Assembly (NCBI RefSeq): GCF_008704535.1
Contig: NZ_CP023701.1
Coordinates: 4,754,001 to 4,818,000 of the forward strand
Direction of reading: 5' to 3'
Source of the DNA: Streptomyces subrutilus
Lineage (GTDB): Bacteria > Actinomycetota > Actinomycetes > Streptomycetales > Streptomycetaceae
DNA: 64,000 nucleotides
Of this stretch, positions 1 through 8,549 are shown one piece after another. Each line of letters starts with the position of its first letter. The stretch's first letter is position 1. The position numbers and the translations under genes were made by a program. The notes under the pieces were generated by a model. That model was not told where the DNA came from. It was given only the letters and a program-made list of their open reading frames with translations, and searched no databases.

Positions 1-1
1 G

Positions 2-865
2 GTGGCTGAGGCCGTACTGGAGCGGGAACCGGCAGTCCGGGAGGCGGTGCGGCGCGGCCGCGTGCGGGAGGGGCTGCGCGGCTACGGGCTGATCGTGGCG
101 ATGTGGATCCGGTCGACCATGGCCTACCGGACCTCCTTCGCCCTGGCGACGCTGGGGAACGCGGCGATCACGCTGCTCGACTTCGTGGCGATCTGGATCA
201 TGTTCTCGCACGTGAGCGTCCTCGGCGGGTTCACGCTGCCCGAGATCGCCCTGCTGTACGGGTCGTGCTCGGCCTCCCTGGGCCTGGCCGACCTGCTGAT
301 GGGCAACACCGACCGGATCGGCGCCCGCGTCCGCGACGGTTCGCTCGACACCATGCTGGTGCGCCCGGTGCCGGTGCTCGCGCAGGTCGCGGCGGACCGG
401 TTCGCGCTGCGCCGGCTCGGGCGGGTCGGGCAGGGGCTGGGGGTGCTGGGCTGGGCGCTGTCCTCCCTGGACGTGGCGTGGACCCCGGGCAAGGTGCTGC
501 TCGTCCCGGTGATGGTGGTGGCGGGGGCCGCGATCTTCGCGGCCGTGATGGTGGTCGGCGCGGCCTTCCAGTTCGTCGCCGGCGACGCGGCCGAGGTGCA
601 GAACGCGTTCACGTACGGGGGCTGCACGATGCTCAAGTACCCGCCGACCGTGTTCGCCGCGGACCTGCTGCGCGGGGTGACCTTCGTCGTGCCGCTGGCC
701 TTCGTCAACTGGCTGCCCGCGCTGTACCTGCTGGGGCGGCCCGACCCGCTGGGGCTGCCCGGGTGGGCGGCGTTCGCGAGCCCGCTGGTGGCGTTCGCCG
801 TGTTCCTGCCCGCGTCGCTGGCGTGGCGCGCGGGAGTCCGTTCGTACCGAAGCACGGGGAGTTGA
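2..865 (+). CDS. ABC-2 type exporter permease
   Basis: Integral membrane subunit of an ABC exporter. The 287-aa protein has about six hydrophobic segments, including a long one at roughly residues 30-65, separated by short charged loops. It resembles the ABC-2/DUF990 permeases that occur as pairs beside one ATPase. The GTG start lies at the window edge, so a longer N-terminus or an upstream partner permease cannot be excluded. The next gene, an ATPase, starts one base after its stop, so the two are translationally coupled. Relatives include a cyanobacterial methyl viologen exporter and drug-resistance transporters. The substrate here is unknown. Confidence 0.85.
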   Translation: MAEAVLEREPAVREAVRRGRVREGLRGYGLIVAMWIRSTMAYRTSFALATLGNAAITLLDFVAIWIMFSHVSVLGGFTLPEIALLYGSCSASLGLADLLMGNTDRIGARVRDGSLDTMLVRPVPVLAQVAADRFALRRLGRVGQGLGVLGWALSSLDVAWTPGKVLLVPVMVVAGAAIFAAVMVVGAAFQFVAGDAAEVQNAFTYGGCTMLKYPPTVFAADLLRGVTFVVPLAFVNWLPALYLLGRPDPLGLPGWAAFASPLVAFAVFLPASLAWRAGVRSYRSTGS

Positions 866-866
866 C

Positions 867-1835
867 GTGGCCGATGCGCTGATCTCGCTGGACGGGGTCG
901 AGAAGGTCTTCGACGTACGGCGCCGGGTGGGGCTGATGCGCAGGGAGAAACGCCAGGTCAGGGCGGTGGACGGGATCTCCTTCGAGGTGGCCCGCGGCGA
1001 GGTGGTCGGCTACATCGGCCCCAACGGTGCCGGGAAGTCGACCACGATCAAGATGCTGACCGGCATCCTGACCCCGTCCGGCGGCCGGCTGCGCGTGGCG
1101 GGCATCGACCCGGCGCGGGAGCGGCTGCGGCTGGCGCACCGGATCGGGGTGGTCTTCGGGCAGCGCACGACGCTGTGGTGGGACCTGCCGCTGAAGGACT
1201 CGTACGGGCTGATGCGGCGGATGTACCGGATCCCGGCGGCCCGCTACGCGCAGAACCTGGAGCGGTGCGTGGACCGGCTGGACCTGGCCGAGCTCCTCGA
1301 CGTACCGGTGCGCCAGCTGTCGCTGGGGCAGCGGATGCGCGGGGACATCGCGGCGGCGCTGCTGCACGATCCGGACGTGCTGTACCTGGACGAGCCGACG
1401 ATCGGGCTCGACGTGGTGAGCAAGGCGAAGGTGCGGGGCTTCCTGCGGCAGTTGAACCGGGAGCTCGGCACGACCGTGCTGCTGACCACCCACGACCTCC
1501 AGGACATCGAGCAGCTGTGCGAGCGGGTGATGGTGATCGACCACGGCCGGCTGATGTACGACGGCCGGCTGGACGGGCTGCACGCCGCGGGGCCGGCGGG
1601 GGAGAGCGAGCGGACGCTGGTGGTGGACCTGGAGCGGGAGAGCGAGCCGATCCGGGTGCCGGGCGCGCGGGTGGTGCGCGTGGAGGGGCCCCGGCAGTGG
1701 CTGGCGTTCCCGGCGGGGGCGTCGGCGGCGCCGCTGGTGGCGGCGGTGGCGGCGCGGTACCCGCTGGTGGACCTGTCGGTACGGGAGCCGGACATCGAGG
1801 ACGTGATCGCGCGGATGTACGCGGGGCGCGGCTGA
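867..1835 (+). CDS. ABC exporter ATP-binding protein
   Basis: Nucleotide-binding subunit that powers the permease encoded just upstream. The 322-aa protein has Walker A GPNGAGKST at residues 51-59, a signature LSLGQRMRGD near 151-160, and Walker B VLYLDEP near 171-177, followed by the switch histidine in TTHDLQD. The insertion FGQRTTLWWDLP around residues 98-109 is typical of ATPases that serve DUF990-type ABC-2 permeases. A C-terminal domain of about 80 residues follows the ATPase core, as in daunorubicin-resistance-type exporters. The GTG start sits one base after the permease stop. Exporter function is well supported; the substrate is not visible. Confidence 0.93.
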   Translation: MADALISLDGVEKVFDVRRRVGLMRREKRQVRAVDGISFEVARGEVVGYIGPNGAGKSTTIKMLTGILTPSGGRLRVAGIDPARERLRLAHRIGVVFGQRTTLWWDLPLKDSYGLMRRMYRIPAARYAQNLERCVDRLDLAELLDVPVRQLSLGQRMRGDIAAALLHDPDVLYLDEPTIGLDVVSKAKVRGFLRQLNRELGTTVLLTTHDLQDIEQLCERVMVIDHGRLMYDGRLDGLHAAGPAGESERTLVVDLERESEPIRVPGARVVRVEGPRQWLAFPAGASAAPLVAAVAARYPLVDLSVREPDIEDVIARMYAGRG

Positions 1836-1854
1836 GGGCGGGGCCGGGTGAGGG

Positions 1855-1920
1855 GGCGTGGTCAGGGCCGGGTCAGGGCCGGGTCAGGGAAAAGCCCGGG
1901 GAAAGCCCGGGGAAAGCCGG
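1855..1920 (+). repeat. Short tandem repeats in intergenic DNA
   Basis: The spacer downstream of the ABC ATPase contains three consecutive copies of an 11-bp GGTCAGGGCCG-like unit, followed by three copies of an AAAGCCCGGGG-like unit. No terminator-like hairpin stands out. The repeats lie between two genes on the same strand and are probably slippage products. No function can be assigned. Confidence 0.55.
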
Positions 1921-1979
1921 GGGTGCGGGGGCGCCCCGGGCCATACACCTCCCGCGGATCAGTGCATAGGCTGCTCCAC

Positions 1980-2657
1980 ATGAGTGACGAGCGGGCACAG
2001 AAGCCGTTGCCGGAGCTGAGGGCGTCCGACGCCGACCGGGACCGGGTGGTGGAACGTCTGCGCGACGCCGTCGCCGAGGGCCGGCTCGACATGGAGGAAT
2101 TCGAGGAGCGGCTGGAGGCGGCGTACACGTCCCGCACGTACGGGGAGCTGGAACCGCTCACGCGCGACCTGCCCGCGGTCCCCGGCGTGCCGGGGGGCGT
2201 CGTCGCGCCGTACTCCGGTGCGGCCCCGTCCCCCGCGGCGGCCTCGTCCTGGGCGTCGCGGATCGGCGGGACGGCGGGCTCGGGCGTGGCGGTGGCCGTC
2301 ATGTCGGGCTTCGAGCGCAAGGGGCGGTGGACGGTACCGGCCCGCTTCGACGCGGTGGCGTTCTGGGGCGGCGGGGAGCTCGACCTGCGCGAGGCGGACT
2401 TCGCCCAGCGCGAGGTCGTGATCAACTGCATCGCGATCATGGGCGGCATCCAGATCACGGTGCCGCCGGGTGTGGAGGTCGACGTCCGGGGCATCGGCAT
2501 CATGGGCGCCTTCGACCAGAGCAACCCCGGTCCCGCCGAACCGGGCGCCCCGCGGGTGGTGGTGAACGGCCTGGCGTTCTGGGGCGGCGTGGAGGTCAAG
2601 GTCAAGCGCCCCAAGAACCTCCCGCCGGGCCCGACCTCCCTGCGCAAGGAACTCTGA
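1980..2657 (+). CDS. DUF1707 / LiaF-like C-terminal domain protein
   Basis: The 225-aa protein has an N-terminal DUF1707 (SHOCT-like) segment at about residues 10-62, recognised by the pattern RASDADRDRVVERLRDA and by EFEERLEAAYTSRTYGEL. A short Ala/Pro/Gly linker follows. The C-terminal beta-rich domain carries repeated AFWGGGELDLR and AIMGGIQITVP motifs, as in the cell-wall-active antibiotic response domain of LiaF/VraT-type proteins. No membrane helix is obvious. The ATG at 1980 puts the DUF1707 motif near the N-terminus, as is usual; the frame stays open further upstream but that part looks non-coding. A role in envelope-stress sensing is inferred from the family only. Confidence 0.82.
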   Translation: MSDERAQKPLPELRASDADRDRVVERLRDAVAEGRLDMEEFEERLEAAYTSRTYGELEPLTRDLPAVPGVPGGVVAPYSGAAPSPAAASSWASRIGGTAGSGVAVAVMSGFERKGRWTVPARFDAVAFWGGGELDLREADFAQREVVINCIAIMGGIQITVPPGVEVDVRGIGIMGAFDQSNPGPAEPGAPRVVVNGLAFWGGVEVKVKRPKNLPPGPTSLRKEL

Positions 2658-2782
2658 GGGAACACCGGGGCCCCCCGGGGGGCCCGTCGGCGGAGCGAAC
2701 CGGCGTGCCGGGAACTCCTCGGGCCTCCCGGGAGTCGGATGCTATGCAGACGAACCGGCGCCCCGGGGGAAGGCAGGAGCAC

Positions 2783-4195
2783 GTGAACGACCGCACCACC
2801 GCCGGAGGCTCCGCCCCGCCGCCGCCGACCGGGCTGCCCCCGGGCGGCCCTCCGCCCGACGGCCCCCCGCCCCACGGCGCTCCGGCGGGCGGTCCCGCGG
2901 GGGCCGCGCCGGCGCCGCCCGTCCGCGGGGCCTTCGTGTTCAGCGCGGCCGACGAGGAGCGCCGCCGCGGTGTCCGCCGGATGAAGACCACCGCGACGGG
3001 CCTGCTGCTGTTGGTCGCACTGGTCTACGTACTGGCCAAGTACGCCCAGCACGCCTGGGGTGCGGGCGGCTGGGCGGGCTACGTCGCCGCCGCGGCCGAG
3101 GCCGGCATGGTCGGCGCGCTCGCCGACTGGTTCGCGGTCACCGCCCTCTTCCGGCGGCCGCTGGGCCTGCCCATCCCGCACACCGCGATCATCCCGACCA
3201 AGAAGGACCAGCTCGGGGTCTCCCTCGGAGAGTTCGTCGGCGAGAACTTCCTCTCCTCCGACGTGGTCCGGGCCCGCCTGCGGGCCCTCGGCATCGGCGG
3301 CCGGCTCGGAGCCTGGCTGGCCGAGCCCGAGCACGCCGACCGGGTCACGGCCGAGCTGGCGACGGCGCTGCGCGGGGCCCTGACCGTCCTGCGCGACTCC
3401 GACGTGCAGGCCGTCGTCGGCGAGGCCATCACGCGGCGGGCGGAGGCCGCGGAGATCGCCCCGGGCATCGGCAAGACCCTGGAACGGGTCGTCGCCGACG
3501 GCGGCCACCACCGGGCCGTCGACCTCATCTGCGCGCGGGCCCACGACTGGCTCGTCACGCACGGGGAGTCGGTGATGGACGCGGTCCAGGGCGGGGCTCC
3601 CGGCTGGACCCCGCGGTTCGTGGACCGCAAGATCGGCGACCGCGTGTACAAGGAGCTGCTCCGTTTCGTCACCGAGATGCGGGACATGCCGCAGCACCCG
3701 GCGCGCGGGGCGGTGGACCGCTTCCTGACCGACTTCGCGGCCGACCTCCAGTCGGACACCGAGACGCGGGCGCGCATGGAACGGCTCAAGTCCGAGCTGC
3801 TGGCGCGGGGCGAGGTGCAGGACGTGATCGCCTCCGCGTGGACGGCGGTCCGCTCGATGATCATGTCGGCGGCGGAGGACGAGCAGAGCGAGCTGCGCCT
3901 GCGGGTCCGCTCCTCGCTGATGACGCTAGGGGCGCGGCTGGCCACCGACGGCCGGCTCCAGGGCAAGCTGGAGGGCTGGATCGAGGGCGCGATGGTGTAC
4001 GTGGTCACCACCTACCGCACCGAGATCACCTCGCTGATCACGGACACGGTGGCGGGCTGGGACGCCGAGCACACCTCCCGCAAGATCGAGGCCCACATCG
4101 GCCGCGACCTCCAGTTCATCCGCATCAACGGCACGGTCGTCGGCGCCCTGGCGGGCCTGCTGATCTACACGGTGTCGCAGGCGTTCGGCGCGTAG
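2783..4195 (+). CDS. DUF445 family membrane-associated protein
   Basis: The 470-aa protein has a Pro/Gly-rich, disordered first 50 residues, then one hydrophobic segment (TGLLLLVALVYVLAKY), then the DUF445 signature AGMVGALADWFAVTALFRRP followed by HTAIIPTKKD. A long amphipathic helical middle ends in a C-terminal hydrophobic helix. This is the YjiN/YheB-type layout, in which both ends contact the membrane. The GTG start follows an AGGAG Shine-Dalgarno by four bases; an in-frame ATG at 2744 lacks one. The family function is unknown. The gene is monocistronic and ends against a convergent terminator. Confidence 0.85.
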   Translation: MNDRTTAGGSAPPPPTGLPPGGPPPDGPPPHGAPAGGPAGAAPAPPVRGAFVFSAADEERRRGVRRMKTTATGLLLLVALVYVLAKYAQHAWGAGGWAGYVAAAAEAGMVGALADWFAVTALFRRPLGLPIPHTAIIPTKKDQLGVSLGEFVGENFLSSDVVRARLRALGIGGRLGAWLAEPEHADRVTAELATALRGALTVLRDSDVQAVVGEAITRRAEAAEIAPGIGKTLERVVADGGHHRAVDLICARAHDWLVTHGESVMDAVQGGAPGWTPRFVDRKIGDRVYKELLRFVTEMRDMPQHPARGAVDRFLTDFAADLQSDTETRARMERLKSELLARGEVQDVIASAWTAVRSMIMSAAEDEQSELRLRVRSSLMTLGARLATDGRLQGKLEGWIEGAMVYVVTTYRTEITSLITDTVAGWDAEHTSRKIEAHIGRDLQFIRINGTVVGALAGLLIYTVSQAFGA

Positions 4196-4292
4196 CGCGC
4201 CCGGGCCGTACGGGACGCCGGAGGCGGGTCACCGGTCACCGGAGGCCGGCGCGCGGGGCGCGGCCTGCGGGGCGTTGGGCGTCGGCCGTGGG

Positions 4293-4330
4293 GCGCCGGG
4301 CCGGTGCCGTGCGGGGCCACGGCCCGGCGC
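4293..4330. terminator. Convergent intergenic hairpin
   Basis: An 11-bp perfect inverted repeat (GCGCCGGGCCG/CGGCCCGGCGC) with a 16-nt loop lies between the convergent DUF445 gene and the small membrane-protein gene. No U-tract is present, as is common in high-GC actinomycetes. It is likely a bidirectional terminator. Confidence 0.5.
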
Positions 4331-4345
4331 GGCGTCCCGTACGGG

Positions 4346-4744
4346 TCAGGCGCGGTCGGCGGTGGCCCAGGCGGCCGCCGCGACGACGGCCGCCGCCCCG
4401 ACGACGGCCGGCCAGGCTCCTACCTTCCTGGCCGGCGGGTGCGCCCCGGCAAACCCGGCCAGGTACAGCGCCCCCAGCCCGGCCGCGGCGCGCACCCCGC
4501 CCCGCCGGTGCCGTTCCCGCCCGGCCGCGAGCCCGGCGGCCCCGAGCACCACTCCGCCCAGGGGTCGCTTCCCGGTCCACCGCGCGACGGCGTACCCGCC
4601 GACGAGACCGGTGGCCGCCACGGCCGAACTCGGTACCCGAGCCCTCTCGAACTCGCCGGTCGTCCTGTCCGACGGGCGGTCGTGCGAACCGCTCCGCACG
4701 AACGAGGCCAACGCGGCGGCTACCGCGACCGGCCGGGCGTCCAC
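4346..4744 (-). CDS. Small hydrophobic membrane protein, unknown function
   Basis: A 132-aa reading frame with strong third-position GC bias. Its C-terminal 100 residues are hydrophobic, with three predicted membrane segments (AVAATGLVGGYAVA, GALYLAGFAGA, AVVGAAAVVAAAAWA) separated by Arg/Lys-rich turns. The GTG start chosen at 4744 overlaps the end of the small gene upstream by 25 bases. An ATG-less frame continues further 5-prime, so the start is uncertain. No family is recognised. It probably forms a two-gene unit with its upstream neighbour. Confidence 0.5.
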   Translation of the reverse strand: MDARPVAVAAALASFVRSGSHDRPSDRTTGEFERARVPSSAVAATGLVGGYAVARWTGKRPLGGVVLGAAGLAAGRERHRRGGVRAAAGLGALYLAGFAGAHPPARKVGAWPAVVGAAAVVAAAAWATADRA

Positions 4745-4899
4745 CGGCCGCCCACCACCGCCACCAGCACGATCACCGCCCCGCCGATCACGGTGCGGGG
4801 GACCGCGTCCCGTACGGCGCGCGGCAGCAGCGCCAAGGCGCCCAGCGCGAGGAGGAAGGCGAGCGCGCACCGGCCCACGGTCCGAAGCAGTCTGTCCAC
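4720..4899 (-). CDS. Small two-helix membrane protein
   Basis: A 59-aa reading frame starting at GTG with two hydrophobic stretches (CALAFLLALGALALL and TVIGGAVIVLVAVVGG) separated by an Arg-rich turn, so probably a hairpin membrane protein. An in-frame TGA three codons before the GTG fixes the start at or after this position. No clear Shine-Dalgarno is seen. It overlaps the following small membrane-protein gene in a different frame, which suggests coupled expression. Function unknown. Confidence 0.45.
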   Translation of the reverse strand: MDRLLRTVGRCALAFLLALGALALLPRAVRDAVPRTVIGGAVIVLVAVVGGRWTPGRSR

Positions 4900-5099
4900 G
4901 GCTGCTCAACGCGGCCGCCGGGTTTCCCGACACGGAGGGCGGGGAGGGGATTTGTCGCACACTCGCCGCATCCGTGCGATGCCCGTCCGGGCAACGCGCA
5001 GCGAATAAATTCACTCTCCCACCCCAAAAGGGGAAAATCCCCACCCCTGCCCCCTCCCTTTCCCACCCCCCTCACCCCTGACCCAGGAGCCGGAACAAC

Positions 5100-5636
5100 G
5101 TGATCTGCTACGGACAGGCCGTCCTCGACCTCGCGGACGAACTGGTCGACACCTACGCCGACGTCTTCTCCGGTCCGCCGTGGAACGAGGGCGAAGAAAC
5201 CATTCGCCAGTTCGCGGCCCGCCTCCCCGCCGACGCCCGGCGCCGCGGGTTCCGCACCGCGTTCGCCCAGTGCGCGACCGGCATCGACGGCTTCGCCACG
5301 GGCTGGATCACACCGGCGACCTTCCCCAAGGACCGCGCGTACGCCCAGGTCGCGGCCCAGCTCGGCCCGGCCCGGGTACGGAAGCTGCTGACCGGCGCCC
5401 TGGAGATAGACGAGCTCGCGGTACGCCCCCACGCGCGCGGCCGCGGCACCGGCCGGGCCCTGCTCACCGAGATCACCGCCGACGCCCCGGACCGGCGGGC
5501 CTGGCTGCTCACCTCCCGACTGGCCGCCGACACGGTGGCGACCTACCGCCGCCTCGGCTGGCACGAGGTGTCCGCCCGCCCCGGCACCGAGACCGGGGTG
5601 ATCGTCTTCCTGTCCCCGGAGCACCCCGACCACTGA
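5100..5636 (+). CDS. GNAT family N-acetyltransferase
   Basis: The 178-aa size is typical of GNAT enzymes, which transfer the acetyl group of acetyl-CoA to an amine. The acetyl-CoA-binding motif A is visible as LEIDELAVRPHARGRGTGRA at about residues 101-120, with the R/Q-x-x-G-x-G/A pattern (ARGRGTGRA). The C-terminal part TVATYRRLGWHEV fits motif B. The GTG start lies 9 bases after a CAGGAG ribosome-binding sequence. The gene stands alone, so the substrate cannot be inferred. Confidence 0.85.
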   Translation: MICYGQAVLDLADELVDTYADVFSGPPWNEGEETIRQFAARLPADARRRGFRTAFAQCATGIDGFATGWITPATFPKDRAYAQVAAQLGPARVRKLLTGALEIDELAVRPHARGRGTGRALLTEITADAPDRRAWLLTSRLAADTVATYRRLGWHEVSARPGTETGVIVFLSPEHPDH

Positions 5637-5674
5637 CGGGCGTACGCCGCCGCCGCGCCGGGCATATCGGCGCC

Positions 5675-6925
5675 ATGATCACTCCGAACCACCGCACCCC
5701 GACCTCACGGCCCCCCGGCCCGGACGCCCCCACCACCCGCCCGACCCCGGCCGACGCGCCCTCCACCACCCGTACGGGCACGACCGGCCCCCGCCGCGCC
5801 ACCACCCGCCCGCCCGGCACCCGCACCGGCCCGACCCCGAGCCCGGCCGACGCGCCCTCCACCACCCGTACGGGCACGACCGGCCCACCCCCGCACGGCA
5901 CGGCCACCGGCACCCGCAGCGCGTCCACCCGCGGGTCCGGCCCCCGCGCCCACCGGCCCGGTAGCCGCCAGCTCGGCCTGGCCACGCGCCACCAGCTCAC
6001 GGCGGCCGGGGTCCCCACGGGCACGGTCACCTCCCGCACCCGCCCCGGCGGCCCCTGGCAGCGCCTGCTGCCCCGCGTCTACCTCCTCCAGACCGGCCCC
6101 CCGGACCCGCGCCAACGCGCCCTCGCCGCCGTCCTGTACGCCGCCCCGCCGGACGCCGACCCGCTCTCCGGCGACACGGCCGCCCTCACCGGCGGCGCCG
6201 CCCTCGCCCTCCTCGGGGTCCGCGAGGCCCCGCACACCCCGGCGGACGTCCTGATCCGCGCCCCGCGCCGGCTCGCCGCCACCGGCTGGGCCCGCCCGCT
6301 GCCGACCTCCCGCTGGCCGCGGACCATCACGGTCGCCGGCATCCCCTGCACCCGCCCCGTCCGGGCGGCCGCCGACTAGGCCTCCCGCGGCGACCAGCCG
6401 CCGGACCGTGTTCGCTCGGTGCTGGCCCACGTCGTCCAGGCCGGCTGGTGCCACCCGCACGACCTGCACGCCGAACTCCGCGCGGCCCGGCTCCTGCGCC
6501 GCCCGGCGGTCCGCGCGGCCGCGGAAGAACTGCTCGCCGGGGTCCGCTCGGTCGCCGAGGCCCGGGCCCGCGACGCCCTCACCGCGTCCGACCTGCCGGC
6601 CCCGCTGTGGAACGCCCGCCTGCACACCCCGGACGGCGCCTTCCTCGCCACCCCGGACGCCTACTGGCCCGAGGCGGGCGTGGCCCTGGAGATCGACTCG
6701 GCGGAGTACCACTACACGCGCGACGCCTGGCAGGCGACCCTCCGTCGCCGCCTGCGCCTGGAGGCCCACGGAGTCCTGGTGGTCAGCGCCACCCCGTCGA
6801 TGATCCGCGACACCCCGCACGACGTCCTCGCGGCCCTCCGCGCCCTCCTGGCCCTGGCCACCGCCCGCCCCGCCCCGCCCACGGCCCGAGCCCGCGGCCA
6901 CCGACAGCTCACGCTGCCGTTCTGA
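5675..6925 (+). pseudogene. AbiEi-like / DUF559-type protein split by an in-frame TAG
   Basis: Two same-frame segments, 5675-6379 and about 6380-6925, are separated only by a TAG at 6377-6379. Read through, they form one protein of about 416 residues. An N-terminal winged-helix region (LGLATRHQLTAAGVPTGTV) and an AbiEi-type middle (ALTGGAALALLGV) lead to a C-terminal Vsr/DUF559-like fold with ALEIDSAEYHYTRDAWQATL and VLVVSATPSMIRD. The first ~85 residues are an unusual Pro/Thr-rich extension containing an exact 44-nt duplication. The second half keeps good codon bias and could restart at 6419, so the break looks recent. Relatives are annotated as type IV antitoxin-like or hypothetical proteins. 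Confidence 0.7.
5747..5886 (+). repeat. In-frame 44-nt direct duplication
   Basis: Identical 44-nt copies occupy 5747-5790 and 5843-5886, 96 bases apart. Both encode PADAPSTTRTGTTGP in the same frame. They lie in the low-complexity N-terminal extension of the split AbiEi-like gene. Confidence 0.9.
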
Positions 6926-6966
6926 ACGAGGCGCCCGCACGCCGGGTGCCGGGCCAGAATGGGGGT

Positions 6967-7410
6967 GTGGAGAAACTGGCGACGACGGCCGAGGTCCGTA
7001 CCCGGATGAGCCGTCAGAAGAGCCGTGACACGGCGGTGGAGTTGGCGCTGCGCAAGGCCCTGCACGCCACGGGAGCGCGGTACCGCGTCCACCGCCGGCC
7101 GGTGAAGGGCGTACGGCGGGAGGCCGACATCGTCTTCGGCCCCACCCGGGTCGCCGTCTTCGTCGACGGATGCTTCTGGCACGGTTGCCCGCTCCACGCG
7201 ACGTGGCCCAAGAACAACTCGGAGTTCTGGCGCGCGAAGATCGAGGGGAACCGGCGCAGGGACGCCGACACCGACGCGCGGCTGGCCGCGGCGGGCTGGT
7301 CGACCGTACGCGTCTGGGAGCACGAGGACGCCGACGAGGCGGCCGTGCGGGTCCTGGCCGTGGTGGCGGCCCGCAGGGCGAAGCCCCGCCCGGCCGCCGA
7401 CCCGCACTGA
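6967..7410 (+). CDS. vsr: Very short patch repair endonuclease (Vsr)
   Basis: Vsr nicks DNA 5-prime of the T in T:G mismatches that arise by deamination of 5-methylcytosine. The 147-aa protein carries the family landmarks: an N-terminal RTRMSRQKSRDT, the active-site region READIVFGPTRVAVFVDGCF with the metal-binding Asp, and FWHGCP and WPKNNSEFW, which contribute zinc and DNA contacts. The C-terminal WSTVRVWEHE is also conserved. The GTG start is four codons before the conserved region. No cytosine methyltransferase gene is seen in the window, so this is an orphan vsr. Confidence 0.92.
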   Translation: MEKLATTAEVRTRMSRQKSRDTAVELALRKALHATGARYRVHRRPVKGVRREADIVFGPTRVAVFVDGCFWHGCPLHATWPKNNSEFWRAKIEGNRRRDADTDARLAAAGWSTVRVWEHEDADEAAVRVLAVVAARRAKPRPAADPH

Positions 7411-7503
7411 GGGTCGCGCTCCCGGCTCCGGACACGGGGCGCATGCGGCCGCCCGGGCCGGGTCGGAGCGATCCGCGACCCAGCGGCGGCGGCCGGCCGT
7501 CCG

Positions 7504-8502
7504 CTACTTGTCGCCGTGGCACTCCGCGTACGGCTTGCCCGAGGTGCACCAGCAGGTGGCTGTCGGGGTCGGGGGCCAGGTGGTGGCCTTGCCGCGGGCC
7601 GCCAGGGTGGTGGCGTACTCCGCCAGCAGGGACGGGGACGCCGGGGAGGTCTTCTCCGAGGCGGCGAAGGCCTCGTACGACGGGACGCTCGCCGTGACGA
7701 TGCCGAGGTTCGTGGTGCCCGAGGCGGCCAGGGCGCGCAGGGAGGCCTCGATGGCGGCCAGGTGGGTCTCGTGGGAGGTGTACTCCGCGGCGAGGGTGGG
7801 GTAGCTGGTCAGGAGCTCGGCGAGTTCGCGCTGCGGCCAGTGGAGGATCGCGACCGGGAACGGACGGGAGAGGGCCGCGCGGCGGTCGCCCAGTTCCGCG
7901 CGGAGGCGGGCGATCTCGGCGCGCAGCTCGGCCGGGTCGTCGGAGCCCAGGGCCCAGATGCGCTTGGGGTCGTGGAGTTCGTCGAGCGGGATCGGGCCGA
8001 TGTGCCGGGTGTCGGCGACCATGTCCCAGTCGTCGTGGGGCCGGGCCAGGAGGCGGCGGACGCGGTGGCGGCCGGTGAGCAGGGCCGTGGTGGCCGGGGT
8101 GAGCGGGTCGTCGTCGGTGATGAGGAGCGAGGCGGCCTCGGTGAAGCAGTCGTGGGACGCTTCCAGCTCGTCGTGGGTCTCCAGGGTCTCGGCGATGACC
8201 TCCCACGGCGCCGGGTCCTTCGGGGACGCGGCGCGGATGCCCGAGATCAGGGCGCGGGCCTCGGCCTCGTGGCCGTACTCCCAGAGGTTGGCGGCCTGGA
8301 GGGCCTTGATCAGCTGGGGGTTGCCCGGTGCTTCGGACAGGAGTTGGTCGTACAGGGCGCTCGCCCGGTCGCGTGCGTCGCCCAGTTCGAGGTGGGCCGC
8401 GGCCTGGAGGAGCAAGGGCTCCTGGTCCTCGGGGTAGCGGGTCGCCGTGCGGATGAGGCGCTCGGCTTCGGCGATGTGCTCGGCAGGCGTGTCGGGGCGC
8501 AT
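7504..8502 (-). CDS. TPR-like protein with C-terminal SEC-C zinc motif
   Basis: The 332-aa protein has an N-terminal half of helical repeats that looks like tetratricopeptide repeats (about residues 8-115: AERLIRTATRYPEDQEPLLL and similar). A variable middle follows. It ends in CWCTSGKPYAECHGDK, the SEC-C zinc motif (C-x-C-x8-C-H) also found at the SecA C-terminus. The motif binds zinc and often marks protein-interaction adaptors. No ribosome-binding site is obvious before the ATG, so it may be leaderless. It is divergent from the sortase gene. The cellular role is unknown. Confidence 0.85.
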   Translation of the reverse strand: MRPDTPAEHIAEAERLIRTATRYPEDQEPLLLQAAAHLELGDARDRASALYDQLLSEAPGNPQLIKALQAANLWEYGHEAEARALISGIRAASPKDPAPWEVIAETLETHDELEASHDCFTEAASLLITDDDPLTPATTALLTGRHRVRRLLARPHDDWDMVADTRHIGPIPLDELHDPKRIWALGSDDPAELRAEIARLRAELGDRRAALSRPFPVAILHWPQRELAELLTSYPTLAAEYTSHETHLAAIEASLRALAASGTTNLGIVTASVPSYEAFAASEKTSPASPSLLAEYATTLAARGKATTWPPTPTATCWCTSGKPYAECHGDK

Positions 8503-8549
8503 GGTTCACACCGTACTGCCGCTGGTCAGTTGGCGGGGCAGGACTTAGG

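Noticed and set aside
5705..8509. A 934-residue open frame on the minus strand
   Set aside because: It runs antisense to the AbiEi-like and vsr genes and partly over the SEC-C gene in another frame. Its Pro/Arg/Gly composition is that of a GC-bias shadow and it lacks domain motifs.
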